Shown here: positions 1 to 10,653 of the stretch, in pieces
How positions within the stretch are numbered: position 1 is the first letter of the stretch
Layout: every line of letters starts with the position of its first letter
Source: Zopfochytrium polystomum
Taxonomy: Eukaryota; Chytridiomycota; Chytridiomycetes; Chytridiales; Chytridiaceae
Direction of reading: 5' to 3'
NCBI GenBank assembly: GCA_025765615.1
Contig: JAIVFJ010000200.1
Span: 54,294-118,293 of the forward strand
Length of the DNA stretch: 64,000 nucleotides
Position numbers and translations under genes: made by a program
Notes under the pieces: generated by a model
What the model was told of the DNA's origin: nothing
Database searches by the model: none
The model's input: only the letters and a program-made list of their open reading frames with translations

Positions 1-789
1 ATCCAAGTCGCCCCTGTTTCTATTTTTCTGTTTTGCTGTTCGTGTCTGTCAACCGCCGAAAATCAAAGGCTCAAACGCCCAGTGGCGGAAGTTATGATTG
101 GTTGTCCGCACTTTGCAAGCTCCCCCTTGGTATCTTTGGGTCTCCTGGGTCTACTGTTTACTTGTAATCTTTCGTTTTTGTTCGCCTTAAAAAGTTCCTG
201 GTATTTCAACTACAAGACTCCTCAAGGACCTCAAACTGCTACATAACCTTTCTTTGGTGCTGTTGGCCAAGTGCATCAATTGAACCGCATTCATAATGCG
301 TCCTTCCTCTCACTCACTTACTCACACACCCTCCCTTTTTAAACACTTGGTGGAAGCGGTCAGCGCTGTTCTAGCTGGCTCTCTCGTCTCACTCCCTCAT
401 CTAACTTGCACCTCCCCTACCCCTTCCCCCTCCCAATCCGCGCATTAGGTGTCATTGAAAAACTCTATCTACCCATCCATCCATCCAACACCGGGTCTTT
501 CAAATCCGTAACCCTGCCTCCTCACAGGGTCGGAAGCAACAAATAAAATTTTTTTGTTTCTTAATGAACCGCTCTTTCCCGATTTGGTCTGGCATGGCGG
601 TGCTTTCCGTTCTGTGTGTGTGTGTGTGTGGTGTGGTGTACGCTGCTTTGGGTGTGTCTCATGATCTGTCCGTCCGTCTGCTCCGCCAAAAGAGAGATCC
701 TCTCTCTCTCCCTTTGTCTTTGTCATCCGCCGCAACCCGTTCTTGTATTTGTCTGCTTGCTTGCCTGCTTGCAAGTGTGCGTCTTGCAC
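1..789. other. Left-edge non-coding stretch
   Basis: No convincing gene. The stretch is pyrimidine-rich with short low-complexity tracts, including CCATC repeats near 474-490 and a GT run near 616-630. It probably holds the promoter and 5' leader of the gene that starts at 790. Short open frames on both strands here are low-complexity and unlike any protein family I know. Confidence 0.5.
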
Positions 790-3700
790 ATGCTGCCGGC
801 GCCAAGAAACCACACCGCAGCCGCTCCCCTCTACGCAGGAGTAGGAGGAGAAGAAGGTAGAGCCATCGCATCGCTAGGTGGGTCGGGATCGGGATCGGCA
901 TCGGGATCAGCATCTGAAGCTGGCACAGCGGGACGACCAGCCGGCTTGTCTCCCCTTCGCACGCCGTCCGCAACTTCGTCGCTCTCGACCCCAGCCTCCT
1001 GGGTGAGGAGAGCGGCCGCCACTCTCGCTCCTGGAGACATTGCATTCTGGAGTGATGCCGTGTTCGCATACGACGATGGCGACTTCGCCCAGGCCCTGTC
1101 TCATCTGAGGGTGAGAGTCCCATTTCCTGACTGTTTCACTTTTCTTACGCTTGTCGGCCTTGAAAGCAAATCAAGCAGGATTCGTTGATCATCGCTGCGA
1201 ATATGGCTTTGGTGCTCATTCAGGTGAACGATCTGCGATCGGCCACCAATGTAGTTACAAAAGCGCTGAAGCGGGAAGTCCTATCGGGCCTCTCGCCACA
1301 GCCTCATCTCGATCTGGTCCTCTTCTGCCGATGGCTGCTTGCTCTTTCGTGCACAATGCAATCCGACAACCTTGATTTGGGATGTAAGGAGTTTTTAGAG
1401 ATCTCCAAGGTCTGCTTTTTTTCTGCTCCTCCACATTTTCGCTCGCTAAGCCTTTGGCAGATCATTGGACAGCGCATTTCGGTCGACTTCACACAATTGG
1501 GTCTGAACTATTCGATACATCTCTACGAAGTCCTGTTCAACGCAGCGGTTTGCCTGTGGCGCTTAGGGCTGATCGACGATGCGGCACAGGAGCTGGCCGA
1601 TGCTCGGCTCCATGCTACCACTCAGGCCCACCTCGATGCGTTCTCCGCTGTCATGGAGGCCGGTTTCGATCCGCCAGGACTGTTCACGATGGATTCTAAA
1701 CTCGGTATATTCAAGCCACCCGCTTCAATTCCGTATGTTCGACTCCACGAAAGCGAAGTTGGGAAGGAGGGGTTATCAGCGGTGCCGATGTCACCGGACA
1801 CTGAGGATCGCCTCCGTTGGGCGAGCAGAGAATCTCTGGAATCAGCGCGACCCGAACCGTCAGCGATCCAAGCCCACTCATCCAAGCTAGTTCCGCCTTC
1901 TTCGAGAGGTGTCTTGAAGACGACCTCTACACCCGCAAACGCACTTTACCTGTCACCACTAGCAGCGGCCCCTGTCTCCCGCGTGTACTACGAAGAACCA
2001 GATACCGTATTTCAACCTTCGCGTGACAGCTTTGTTCCGCCTGTCCCTCCAATACCCAGCCATTTTCTGGGGAATGGTCAAGCTTCGAAAGGACCTTTGC
2101 ATAAAGTTCCAGTCCATGACGAAGAAATGTTGGAGGATGCAAACTTAGTGGACACCAATCTCGGGTCGGGCTTAGCCCCGGACGAAACTATTTCGGCAGA
2201 AGATGCTGCTCGGGAGCTGGCTGAGGCTATCGCTGCCGCTCGTTCATATCGTGACTCCTGGTACCACAGCAGCGGTTTTAGCAGTCGTGCCAGCAGCATG
2301 GTAGGCTCTTTGCTGACTCCAAAAGGTGGCCGGGAGTCGGCACTGCTAAGCCTGGCAACAGCTGCTCTTGGCTCTCCATTGCAGTCCGAGGGAACAGTGG
2401 ACCTAACGGGGTTGGTTGACCTGGATGGATTAGAGGACTCGGAGTACCAGTCACTATCGCAGAAGCAACCTGGTGAATGGAGAAGGGTTTCCGAATCATC
2501 ACTGATTCAATCCGCGTTCGCAAACGACGCGCCGCAGGGTGCCGAAGACGAGTCTGTGACCCCAACAGAAGTGTCGACAAAAGCCCCACTTCCCTTCGAA
2601 TCCTCGAACCCACTCAATGTGGCGGAAAAGTTGCAACATTCGTTTTCACCCACATCCTTGACGGCGGCGGCTGCGGCTGACTCCTCCTCGTCGCTTCCAT
2701 CGGCTGGTTCACCGCGGAAGGCAACCTTTAAATCTTCGACGCTGCCAAAAGATCTCAACCTCGCTCAGATTGCGTCATCAATGGGCATTGAAGACCCAGG
2801 TGGTTTCCGCCGAAACAATGGCACATCCACGCTCCCAAAGAACCTTGACTTGGCCCAGATAGCGGCGAACCTTGGGATCGATCTATCGTCCTCCGAGATC
2901 CCCTCTCGAGGCGCTTCAGCATTGCACTCACAACAAAGGAATCCGGGAACTGGCACTCAGGAGGTCAATTTGCAACCTAACCAGGCGACCACAGGTGCAC
3001 CAGCAAGCAGCACCAGTGCGGAACCCCCACCCACACTGTCACCGTCTTCGGCGACGGCCGCTCCCTCAGAAAACGACTCGCCCAGGTCGAAACCACCCAC
3101 AAAATCTGGCAAGTCAAGCTTGAAGTCTTTGTCGAAGTCTTCGAAGTCTGGCGCACCAATCAGCATCACTGCTCGCACATCCTCGCTATCTGCAATGCCG
3201 CCCAGCTTGCACGCGAAGTTTGGCAGCAATGGCAGCAGCAAAAGCTCGATCGGGATTGACCAAGCTGTCCCTGAGGAATTAGCAGTCGCATCGCCGTCCT
3301 CCAACGGTCGAACTGGGAGCTTCTCGGAAGCTTCACCGTCCGACGCCCCGGTGAGACCGTTCGGGCAATCATTGGGAAGCCCGCAAACTAGCTACCTCTA
3401 CGAACCCAGCGCGTCAAATTCTATTGGATCCCTGGGGAGCGCTCGGACGGCCTATTCTGGCTCCAGCCCGACCTCTGCCACAACTGTAGCTCCGGTCGGA
3501 TCTTCAACAATTCCTCGTTCCCTTCTGACTTCTCCCACATCCTCAAGATCACCGAATTCAACAATGTTCCCGTACGACAGTGGCCGCAGTCGCGATTCTT
3601 TTGGGCGGAAAAATGACAGTCTGGACCGCAAACTTGACAGTCTTGGTCGTACTCGAACGGTTGCAACGAGCGCACCTAGCGCTGGCCCATCGAAGCCGAT

Positions 3701-5005
3701 TGTGAAAGATCTCCTCGATGTTCTTGACGGACTTGGTCCACGCCAGCAAGATTTCATGGCTTACGCCGACTATCTTGTCGGATTGGACCGAGTCGCCCCG
3801 AAGGTAGGATTGACACACGCATAAGAACACCGCTAATAGCTTATTGTTCGTGTTTTGTATTTAAAAAGAACGGATCCAGCGCGCAATCAATATACAGCGA
3901 GAACGAGCTGGAGGACAATGAAGATCCTACGGAGGCCTTCGTGGATGAGTACAACGGTGTGCGAGTTCTTTCAATCGTCTCCAGCGATCGAAATACCACA
4001 TACAACCCTTCAATATTCAGCGGTTATGGGAGATCCAAGTACACAGTTGACGAGATTCCCAGCCCTCCTGAATCATCGATCGCTGAGCCGTACAGCAATC
4101 CTTATGGGTCCCTCACGCGGACAGCATCGCCCTATTCGAGTTCGACGTTTATGATGCCTCCCGCATCGTCTGTTGTAGATGCGGCGGCAGCGATCAAAGC
4201 TAACACTTCATCGAGCACAACCGTCCAAGCACCGGCACCGCAAGCTCCGATGAATGTAATCAAAATCCCTCCGCGGACGTACGAGCCTGGGTCAACGCCT
4301 TTGGCTTCATTACAGCAGCAGCCGCAGCAAAACTCCTTCCGACAAGTTCTCGGTGGGTTAGTGGACGGCCTGCGCTCACGTTCCCATTCGTCAAGCCAAA
4401 TGTCGAGCAGCCCGCAGTCTGCAACAGTGTTCCAGCCTCAGCCACATCTAGCGTTACCCCAGCTGCGGCCCGTGAATGGAGCCCTGTCGCCTTCCACACC
4501 GTCACTGAACAGTTCATCCTCTCTCTCGAGCTTCTTCCCAGAGTCTGCAGGGTCTGAAGATACCGACCCCACAACGCGGTTGCTCATGCTTCAGAACCTG
4601 TCGTTACCCGAAATCGAATCGTACTTGCAAGTCAACCTGGGCGTTTCGGGGGTGGGCTGGAAGCCTAGGTGGTGCGTTCTGCGGGACAGGACGCTGTATG
4701 TCGTGAAGAGTCCGGTAAACGTCGTTCCGCTGGCCGTGGTGCCACTGGCGAACGCGATGGAGGTAATGATGATGACGGAGAAGGAAGACGGGTACGTGTC
4801 GGGGGGGGTGGTGGATCGCATGCGAACGGGAAGCGGGATCCTGGTGCCGAGCGCGCGCCATTCGCCGCCCTTTTCGTTCAAGGTCGTGGCGAAATCCGAA
4901 AATAATCAGCCTGCGCCTCTTTTGTTCATGGGAAGCGACGATCAGCTGCTGGTGATGAGCTGGGTCAGCTTTCTCGCCAAAGCCATTAAGGGCGAAAAGA
5001 GTTGA
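790..5005 (+). CDS. NoxR/p67phox-like TPR protein with C-terminal PH domain
   Basis: Likely regulator of an NADPH oxidase complex. Model: exons 790-1110, 1179-1409, 1461-3803, 3869-5005, about 1343 aa. The in-frame 51-nt intron 1410-1460 is probable, because removing it joins family-like sequence. The N-terminal ~250 residues form a TPR array. The stretch with DFTQLGLNYS and YEVLFNAAVCLWRLG, followed by GIFKPP, mirrors the NoxR/p67phox TPR end and activation-domain region (family knowledge). A long Ser/Pro-rich region follows, with two copies of a short motif, STLPKDLNLAQIA and STLPKNLDLAQIA. The last ~130 residues look like a PH domain: GWKPRWCVLRDRTLYVV, later PFSFKVV and a closing WVSFLAKAI helix. 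I see no SH3 or PB1 domain, which p67phox/NoxR proteins usually carry. The start is the first ATG leading into the TPR segment. A pyrimidine tract and AG at 5020-5039 could be a 3'-UTR intron. Confidence 0.72.
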
Positions 5006-5315
5006 GTACTGTTGATTTTTTTCTTCTTCTCCCTTGCAGCCTGAAGAATGGTTTGGCGTTGCGCACATATTTCTCACAGCAGTCTGTTTCAGAAACTGGA
5101 CCGGGGTACCTGATTCCAATCAAATCCGTTCCGGAGCGAGCACCAAGCCCACCTATGATGGTATCACGCTCACGTTCGGTCTCTACGCCAACGGGCTATC
5201 AAGTGTCCTACTCACGACTGACCTGATGCTTTTTTCGGACCTTTTGCTATTTACCCCTGGGCTTACCCCACCTCGTCTTGGAGCGGTTATGTTTCTTTTC
5301 TTGTATTCTCTTCCC

Positions 5316-5403
5316 TTTTTTTTTTTTTTTTTTTTTTTTTTTGTGTGTGTTAGGTCCGATGAATATATAGATAATCAAAAAAAAAAAAAAAAAAAAAAAA
5401 AAA
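5316..5403. repeat. T27...A27 inverted homopolymer pair
   Basis: A run of 27 T (5316-5342) is followed 34 bases later by a run of 27 A (5377-5403). The pair can form a perfect A:T hairpin stem just before the ATG of the BSP gene at 5415. It may be a 3'-end signal pair, a retroposed poly-A remnant, or a slippage product. Confidence 0.8.
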
Positions 5404-5414
5404 CGCACTAACAC

Positions 5415-7787
5415 ATGACCAGCCGCTCCCCCTCCAGACCGCCCACGCATGTCAAGGTCAAGTTCGTCAACAAGGACCCACTCGGCAGCGAGTCGCCATT
5501 CCTGAAGCCCTTTCCAAATCCACTGGCCCTCCTTGCTCTCATCATCAAATCTATCGTCGCGGACGACCTCGGACCAGTCTCGCAGCAGTCCGATGACAAA
5601 CTGCAGATTAGCTACGATGATGAGGGCGACCAAGGAAACACCGACCCGATTGGCGACGTCGATGCTCCCGATGACGATGCCTCTGATGACGGCTGCGCCA
5701 CTCTGGCGTTTATTCGTCTCAAAAAGCTGACACTTGTGTTGCGACCCATGGACGGCATCGCGTACACTGCTGGCCCCAAGTCCATCCGAGAAATCCATCT
5801 CTCGTCCCAGTATGTTCTGGATCGATCGCTTGCCTTGCCGAACCCAAAAGACTTTAAAAGAGAAATAGAGGGTGTCCTCTGGCATGAGATGGTGCATGCA
5901 ATCCAGCACGACGGACGCGGTACGGCTCCCGGCGGTTTGATCGAGGGCATCGCCGATCTGGTGCGGTGGCGGCACTTTCTTGCGCCACCTCACTGGCGAA
6001 ATCGCTGGCAGCCCCCGGGCGACGACGCAAACTGGGACGACGGGTACGAAAGCACGGCGTACTTCCTGCTCTTCATCGAGGAGCAAGCGCAGCCGCCCGT
6101 GGCCCGGTTCGCACAGCGACTGAACGCTCTGCTGCGCCACGAAGCCTGGAGCGAGGAGATGGTGGCGCGGATCGCGGGCGAGGACGGCGCAAAGTGGACG
6201 CTCGCGTCGCTGTGGACTTCGTACCTTACGGGCATCCGCGGGCCGACCGACCCGGACACGCTGGACCGGATGCCGTGGGTGACGGTCAACCTCGTGGACA
6301 GCAGCACCGCGCTGGTCGCGTCGCTGTACTCCGGCGCCGCGTCGCACGCGTTGGTGCGGTCGTGCGTGCGAAACGTGCAGCGGACACTTTTTGACCGCAC
6401 CTACGACTCGCCGGCGGGGATCCGCGCGCTGACGGTGTTTATGCGCGAGATGGACGGCGTCGCGTACTGCACGGGGTCCGCGGCGGAGAAGGAGATCCAC
6501 TTGTCGACGGCGCACGTGGCGAATGTCAGCAAGGGGTGCGGGCACGCGCCCGGGACGCCGGAGCACGATGCGAGGGTGCGCGCCGAGATCGAGGGAGTGC
6601 TGGTGCACGAGGCGGTCCACGCTTTTCAGGCAAACGCGTCGGGGAGCGCTCCCGGCGGTCTGATTGAGGGCATTGCGGATGCCGTGCGGTTGCGGTGCGG
6701 GCTCGCACCTCCGCACTGGCGCCGCGGGACGGACGGTGGCAGGAGAAAATGGGACTCTGGGTACGATGCGACGGCTTTTTTCCTGCAGTTTATCGAGGAG
6801 GAGGGAGAGCCGCCGCTGCCGGGGTTCCTTAAAACGCTGAACATGATCATGGCGGATCCTTTGTGGACTTGGGACGAGAGCATCTTTGAGCTGCTGACAG
6901 GCCGGTCTCTGTCTCGTCTTTGGCGGGAGTACAAGTTGTTTTGCGGGGAGGATGATGGTGAAGGCAAAAGAGTCGCCAGTGGAGGAGGAGACCGCGGCGA
7001 ATGGCCAGTGCCCGAGATTTTCGTGGAAGTATCGGAACCTGAGAGCGGCTCGACGGCAACTACACTCGCACCTTTGCTTGCAGCAATATCGGACGAAAAG
7101 ACCAAGCTCAAAGAGGCTTGTGTCTTTGCAATGCAGAGCTTGTACAAGAGCCCGTCATCGCCGTCTCTACCATATATCCGCTCTTTGCACTTTTCTATTA
7201 CGGACTCTGCTGCTGCCTCACCAGCTGCGGCCGGCCCCCTCGTCGAATGCACTGTGCTTAACGACGGGGCAGCTACCAACAACACTGCGGTAGAGTCGTC
7301 CCCTCACGCACCTGCGCGGCTCGTCCGCATCTCGGCCTCCTACCTCGCCGCCCTTCCAGCGCACCTCCAGCGGCGCGAGCTGGAAGGCTTGACAATGCAC
7401 GCGCTGGGCCACGTGTACGTTGCCGGGGACGTGGGGGTGTCGCCGCCGCATGCCGGTGCCGCAAAGCCCCCCCGCTGGCTCGTGGAAGGCGTTTGCGACT
7501 GGCTCCGACTAAAGGCAGGGCGCGAAGCGGACCACTGGCGGACGCGGCCGACGCCGTCGACGGGAGGAGCGCGCTGGGACGAAGGTTTTGGAACGACGGC
7601 AAAGTTCCTGGCGTGGATCGACGGTCGGCATCCTGGATTTGTGCAGGGGCTGAACACTGCGATAGGTAACGCGTCAGAAGCGGATGGCAGATGGGACGAT
7701 GGCGTCTTTGTGGACCTCACAGGGAGGAAAGTCGAAGAATTGTGGAGGCTTTATGTTGCGAGCGTGGAGACGTGCGTCGTGTCCTAA
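5415..7787 (+). CDS. Triple-domain basic secretory protease (BSP)-like protein
   Basis: Intronless, 790 aa. It contains three diverged copies of a BSP (plant PBSP-type) metallopeptidase-like domain. Domain 1 has HEMVH at 157-161 then GGLIEGIAD and APPHWR; domain 2 has HEAVH at 398-402 with the same GGLIEGIAD and APPHWR signatures; domain 3 has HALGH at 662-666, then WLVEGVCDWLR and DHWR. Each ends with a WD-G-ATAFFL-type segment. Domains 1 and 2 keep the HExxH zinc-site pattern. Domain 3 has Ala where the catalytic Glu should be, so it is probably inactive. There is no N-terminal signal peptide, although the family is typically secreted, so this copy may be cytosolic or unconventionally exported. 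The start at 5415 is the first ATG after the poly-A tract. Family assignment is by motif memory. Confidence 0.78.
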   Translation: MTSRSPSRPPTHVKVKFVNKDPLGSESPFLKPFPNPLALLALIIKSIVADDLGPVSQQSDDKLQISYDDEGDQGNTDPIGDVDAPDDDASDDGCATLAFIRLKKLTLVLRPMDGIAYTAGPKSIREIHLSSQYVLDRSLALPNPKDFKREIEGVLWHEMVHAIQHDGRGTAPGGLIEGIADLVRWRHFLAPPHWRNRWQPPGDDANWDDGYESTAYFLLFIEEQAQPPVARFAQRLNALLRHEAWSEEMVARIAGEDGAKWTLASLWTSYLTGIRGPTDPDTLDRMPWVTVNLVDSSTALVASLYSGAASHALVRSCVRNVQRTLFDRTYDSPAGIRALTVFMREMDGVAYCTGSAAEKEIHLSTAHVANVSKGCGHAPGTPEHDARVRAEIEGVLVHEAVHAFQANASGSAPGGLIEGIADAVRLRCGLAPPHWRRGTDGGRRKWDSGYDATAFFLQFIEEEGEPPLPGFLKTLNMIMADPLWTWDESIFELLTGRSLSRLWREYKLFCGEDDGEGKRVASGGGDRGEWPVPEIFVEVSEPESGSTATTLAPLLAAISDEKTKLKEACVFAMQSLYKSPSSPSLPYIRSLHFSITDSAAASPAAAGPLVECTVLNDGAATNNTAVESSPHAPARLVRISASYLAALPAHLQRRELEGLTMHALGHVYVAGDVGVSPPHAGAAKPPRWLVEGVCDWLRLKAGREADHWRTRPTPSTGGARWDEGFGTTAKFLAWIDGRHPGFVQGLNTAIGNASEADGRWDDGVFVDLTGRKVEELWRLYVASVETCVVS

Positions 7788-7969
7788 GCACTCGCCTTTC
7801 TGTTAATCAGTAGTTTTGGGTTTTCCGGAATCTTCGTCGACAACCAGCCTCGATTTCTTCAGATGCTCGTGAGGCACTACCAATTATCAAATTAAGTCCA
7901 AGTGTAAAACTACATTGTTTGTTCAGCCAACTTAAATACATTAAAGTTTCGTTTGACGCGACACGCGAC
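7788..7969. promoter_or_regulatory. Upstream region of 7TM array copy A
   Basis: Short spacer between the BSP stop and the first array copy. The motif GACGCGACACGCG just before the ATG (about 7955-7967) recurs before copies B and D, so it marks the duplicated unit's start and may include a core promoter or leader element. Confidence 0.35.
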
Positions 7970-9541
7970 ATGATACCGCCCGACAACGTGTAAGCCGGCT
8001 CGCGCGACCAGACTGAGGCGCACTCGCCCTAAACCTGAACTGTTTGCAGGAGCGACAGCAATCAGAACCTCGCCGGGTCACTCCTGAGCTTCGCAATCGT
8101 GAGTTTCACCGATGATTGGAGTTGCTCCGATACTAACAAGACGTCGCTCCCTCAATCGTTTCCCTGTCGCGACAACGCTGAAAAGCTCGTGTGCTTTCGC
8201 GAGCAGATAGGAAAGATCGAGTCGAAGCCCTTGTTCTACTCAATCTGCGTCGCGTTGAGTTTTCACTTTCTGGGAACCATGGCAGGAGCAATCACCCATC
8301 GCCAGATGGAAGGCGCCTCGTTCGACAAGATAATGACGTTATTTGATGTGTCCTTTGCCCCTGCATGTGAGTAAACGCTTTTCTTTTCCAAAGCACACCA
8401 GCGGCCGTTGACCAGAACAACCGTCGCAGACTCGTCGGCCATCATGGTATTGTTGGTTGCCCAAACTGTTGCGCGAACCAACCTGACGCTCTCTCGTGCT
8501 TGCTTCATTTTCTTGTTTTCCTTCCCAGTTTTCGGCTTTAACGTTCCACACATCGTACCGATCATTGCTTTTGCTTCTGCCTCAAAAACAAAAATGGCTT
8601 TGGATCATCGCTGGCGCTTTCGCCTCGATCGAGTTTGCGATCAATATGTCAGTAAGATGGAGACGGTCCAACCCACTGCCGCTGATAGTAATATTGTTAA
8701 CTTATTTTTCCCAGCGCCGGTGCTGTGCACAAATTTCTCTTGTCCATCGTCTAACCTCGGTTGCCTGCCATAGATTCGCACATATTCATTAGAAACCTTA
8801 AGGCACGTCAGACCTGGTTGCATAGAATACTAACGAAACCGCTTTTTTAGGCTACATTCGGAATGAAGCCCGACCCGACTTCCCAAAAACTGGAGTTTAC
8901 TATATTGGTCTATGTTTGCACCTTGGACACCCTGTTTTTCGTTGCGGGCCAGGTTAAAATAATGACGGTGATGGGCGAGTTGACGAAAGTGAAGGTCACG
9001 GCGGCTCATTACGTCGACGCCGCGATGCGCTGCATCTGCTACAGCGGATCGGTCTTTCTGTTTTTCATCACCATTGGTGCGAGGGATTATCCCCTGGGTT
9101 GAAAGCTTGACTGATCATCCCTCATTTTTGTTGACAGCTGGCAGCTTCTTTCCAACTACCCAAGGTGATCTCCAATAGCCCTGAAACACCCCAATGCTCG
9201 CCCCATCGCTTCGTCCTATTTTCGTCTCACGTCTCACAACGTTACCACACCGTCCTCTTCCTCAAAACGAATGTAATCTCGCAGCTTCGTGAGTACCGCC
9301 TCATGCGAGTTTGAAGCGCAACGCAATCTCAATCCTCGCCCCACCTCCCTCGATATACAGGGTTTTCCTGTCAGTTTCGCCGTGCATCGCGTTCATGGTT
9401 CTTTTGACAGACGTGGACCGCGTGCGGAAGCTCGTCTCGGCCATGCAGGCTCCCCGCCAAACAAACCTTTTGTCATTCCCACAGTCGCAAAAAACTGCGA
9501 CTGAGGTGGACCAATCGAGACAAGGGAGCCTGTCGATCTAA
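7970..9541 (+). CDS. Seven-helix membrane protein, array copy A
   Basis: Unrecognised family. Model of 11 exons: 7970-7989, 8050-8098, 8186-8366, 8430-8446, 8529-8651, 8715-8724, 8774-8802, 8851-9076, 9138-9164, 9285-9288, 9361-9541. This gives 867 nt and 288 aa. Every exon has the same length as in copy D (11799-13385), and third-position differences dominate where I compared them, which supports the model. Predicted helices include PLFYSICVALSFHFLG, WLWIIAGAFASIEFAINM, LEFTILVYVCTLDTLFFVAG, MRCICYSGSVFLFFITI and VFLSVSPCIAFMVLL, seven in all, with a short N-terminus and a polar C-terminal tail, so GPCR-like in topology only. The intron after 8802 starts with GC rather than GT. The 10-nt and 4-nt exons are inferred from phase and from conservation between copies; they are the weakest part. 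Function unknown. Confidence 0.65.
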
Positions 9542-9994
9542 CAAGTCAGTTAGACTGTGGCCAGAGCCAAAGTCCATAATCAAATCCAGTGAATAGAGAG
9601 CGAGGATGGAGAGGTTATTCTTATTAAGTTAACAGAAGGCATTGCGATCGGATCAGGCAATAAATGTAGAAAAGGTAGAACGGGCTAGGTCTTGAAGTAG
9701 GACTTCATCGCCGGCACTGTACGGACACTGCAATCATTAGACCGTCAAAACGAGATGGAGGGTAAGGCGATGGTGCGCTCCAATTTCATGAAAAGACATT
9801 TTGTTTGCGATCTAGCTCGTCGGTGATCTTTGTACTCGGGCTCGTACGTAATACCGTTTTGCACGGTCTTTGGCGCGTACATAAGTTTTGAACTCACGGT
9901 CTTCCGGGACGCCTACTTTTGGACAACCACAGCAATGCCTACCTTTATCTGCGACGCAACACGGAAGAGAAATCATACAATTATCCCTTTTTGT
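9542..9994. other. Spacer between array copies A and B
   Basis: No gene supported. Moderately AT-rich sequence with only short frames. It may contain decayed promoter sequence of copy B. Confidence 0.4.
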
Positions 9995-10653
9995 TCTGAC
10001 GCGACACGCGCCATTCTACCGCCCGACAACGTGTAATTTGGCTCGCGCAACAACACGCAGCGGGTTTGCATGTTGTACTTGTGTTTCTTGGTGAAGGTGC
10101 GGTACCCCGTGTCTCCCGAACCGAATTCCCAAAAGCTGGAAATCACTCCATTGTGGCCAGGTTAAATCGTGGCAGTGATGGGCGAGTTGACAAAAGTCAC
10201 GGTCGCTGCGAGTCATTACATCGACGCCGCGATGCGCTGCATCTGCTTCAGCGGACCAGTCTTTCTGTTTTTCATCATTGTTGGTGCGCGCCTGATAACA
10301 CAACTTAATATTCTTGTTGGCTGCTGACAGCTTCTTTCCCACGCGCCAAGGTGAATTCTTCGATCTTCAGTCCCTCCAGGGCCCCCCCCCCCGCTTAGTC
10401 TTGATTGCAACTAACAGTGGTGCGCTAAACTTGTGACGTGCAGATTTTCCATTTTTCTCTTTAAAAAAAAACCTAGTACCGCAACGCCCCGATGCCGCTC
10501 CCACGCCAGAGTCATGCTGAATCGCAATCGCTTCGTCCTCCTTTCGGATACAGGTTTTCCTGGATGTAACACCGTGTATCGCATTCATGGTTCTTTTGAC
10601 CGACGAGGACCGCGTCCGGCCGCGGAAGCTCGTCTCAGAGCTGCTTCTACAGG
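9995..10653 (+). pseudogene. Decayed 7TM array copy B
   Basis: The leader motif and exon 1 are recognisable at 9995-10036, but the start codon position reads ATT instead of ATG. Exons 2-7 are missing. The exon-8 equivalent (about 10115-10276) has lost roughly 45 bp covering helix 5, yet keeps the GATGCGCTGCATCTGC stretch. Exon-9 (10330-10351) and last-exon (10555 onward) remnants follow. The last exon runs directly into exon 8 of copy C at 10654, which suggests unequal recombination. This is a clear pseudogene. Confidence 0.75.

Noticed and set aside
5040..5226. Possible fourth exon of the NoxR-like gene after the pyrimidine-AG at 5039
   Set aside because: No GT donor before the stop at 5005 gives a compatible phase, and the PH domain already ends properly.
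5247..5415. Homopolymer pair as a terminator of bacterial type
   Set aside because: The genome is clearly eukaryotic; a Rho-independent terminator makes no sense here.
5247..6716. 489-aa minus-strand frame opposite the BSP gene
   Set aside because: Low-complexity Arg/Pro/His composition; the plus strand has clear BSP domains. A shadow caused by GC-rich third positions.
8408..8773. Single-exon frame FGFNVPHIVPIIAFASAS in 7TM copy A
   Set aside because: Comparison with copy D shows substitutions conserve the other frame (WLWIIAGAF), which also joins in phase through the 17-nt exon.
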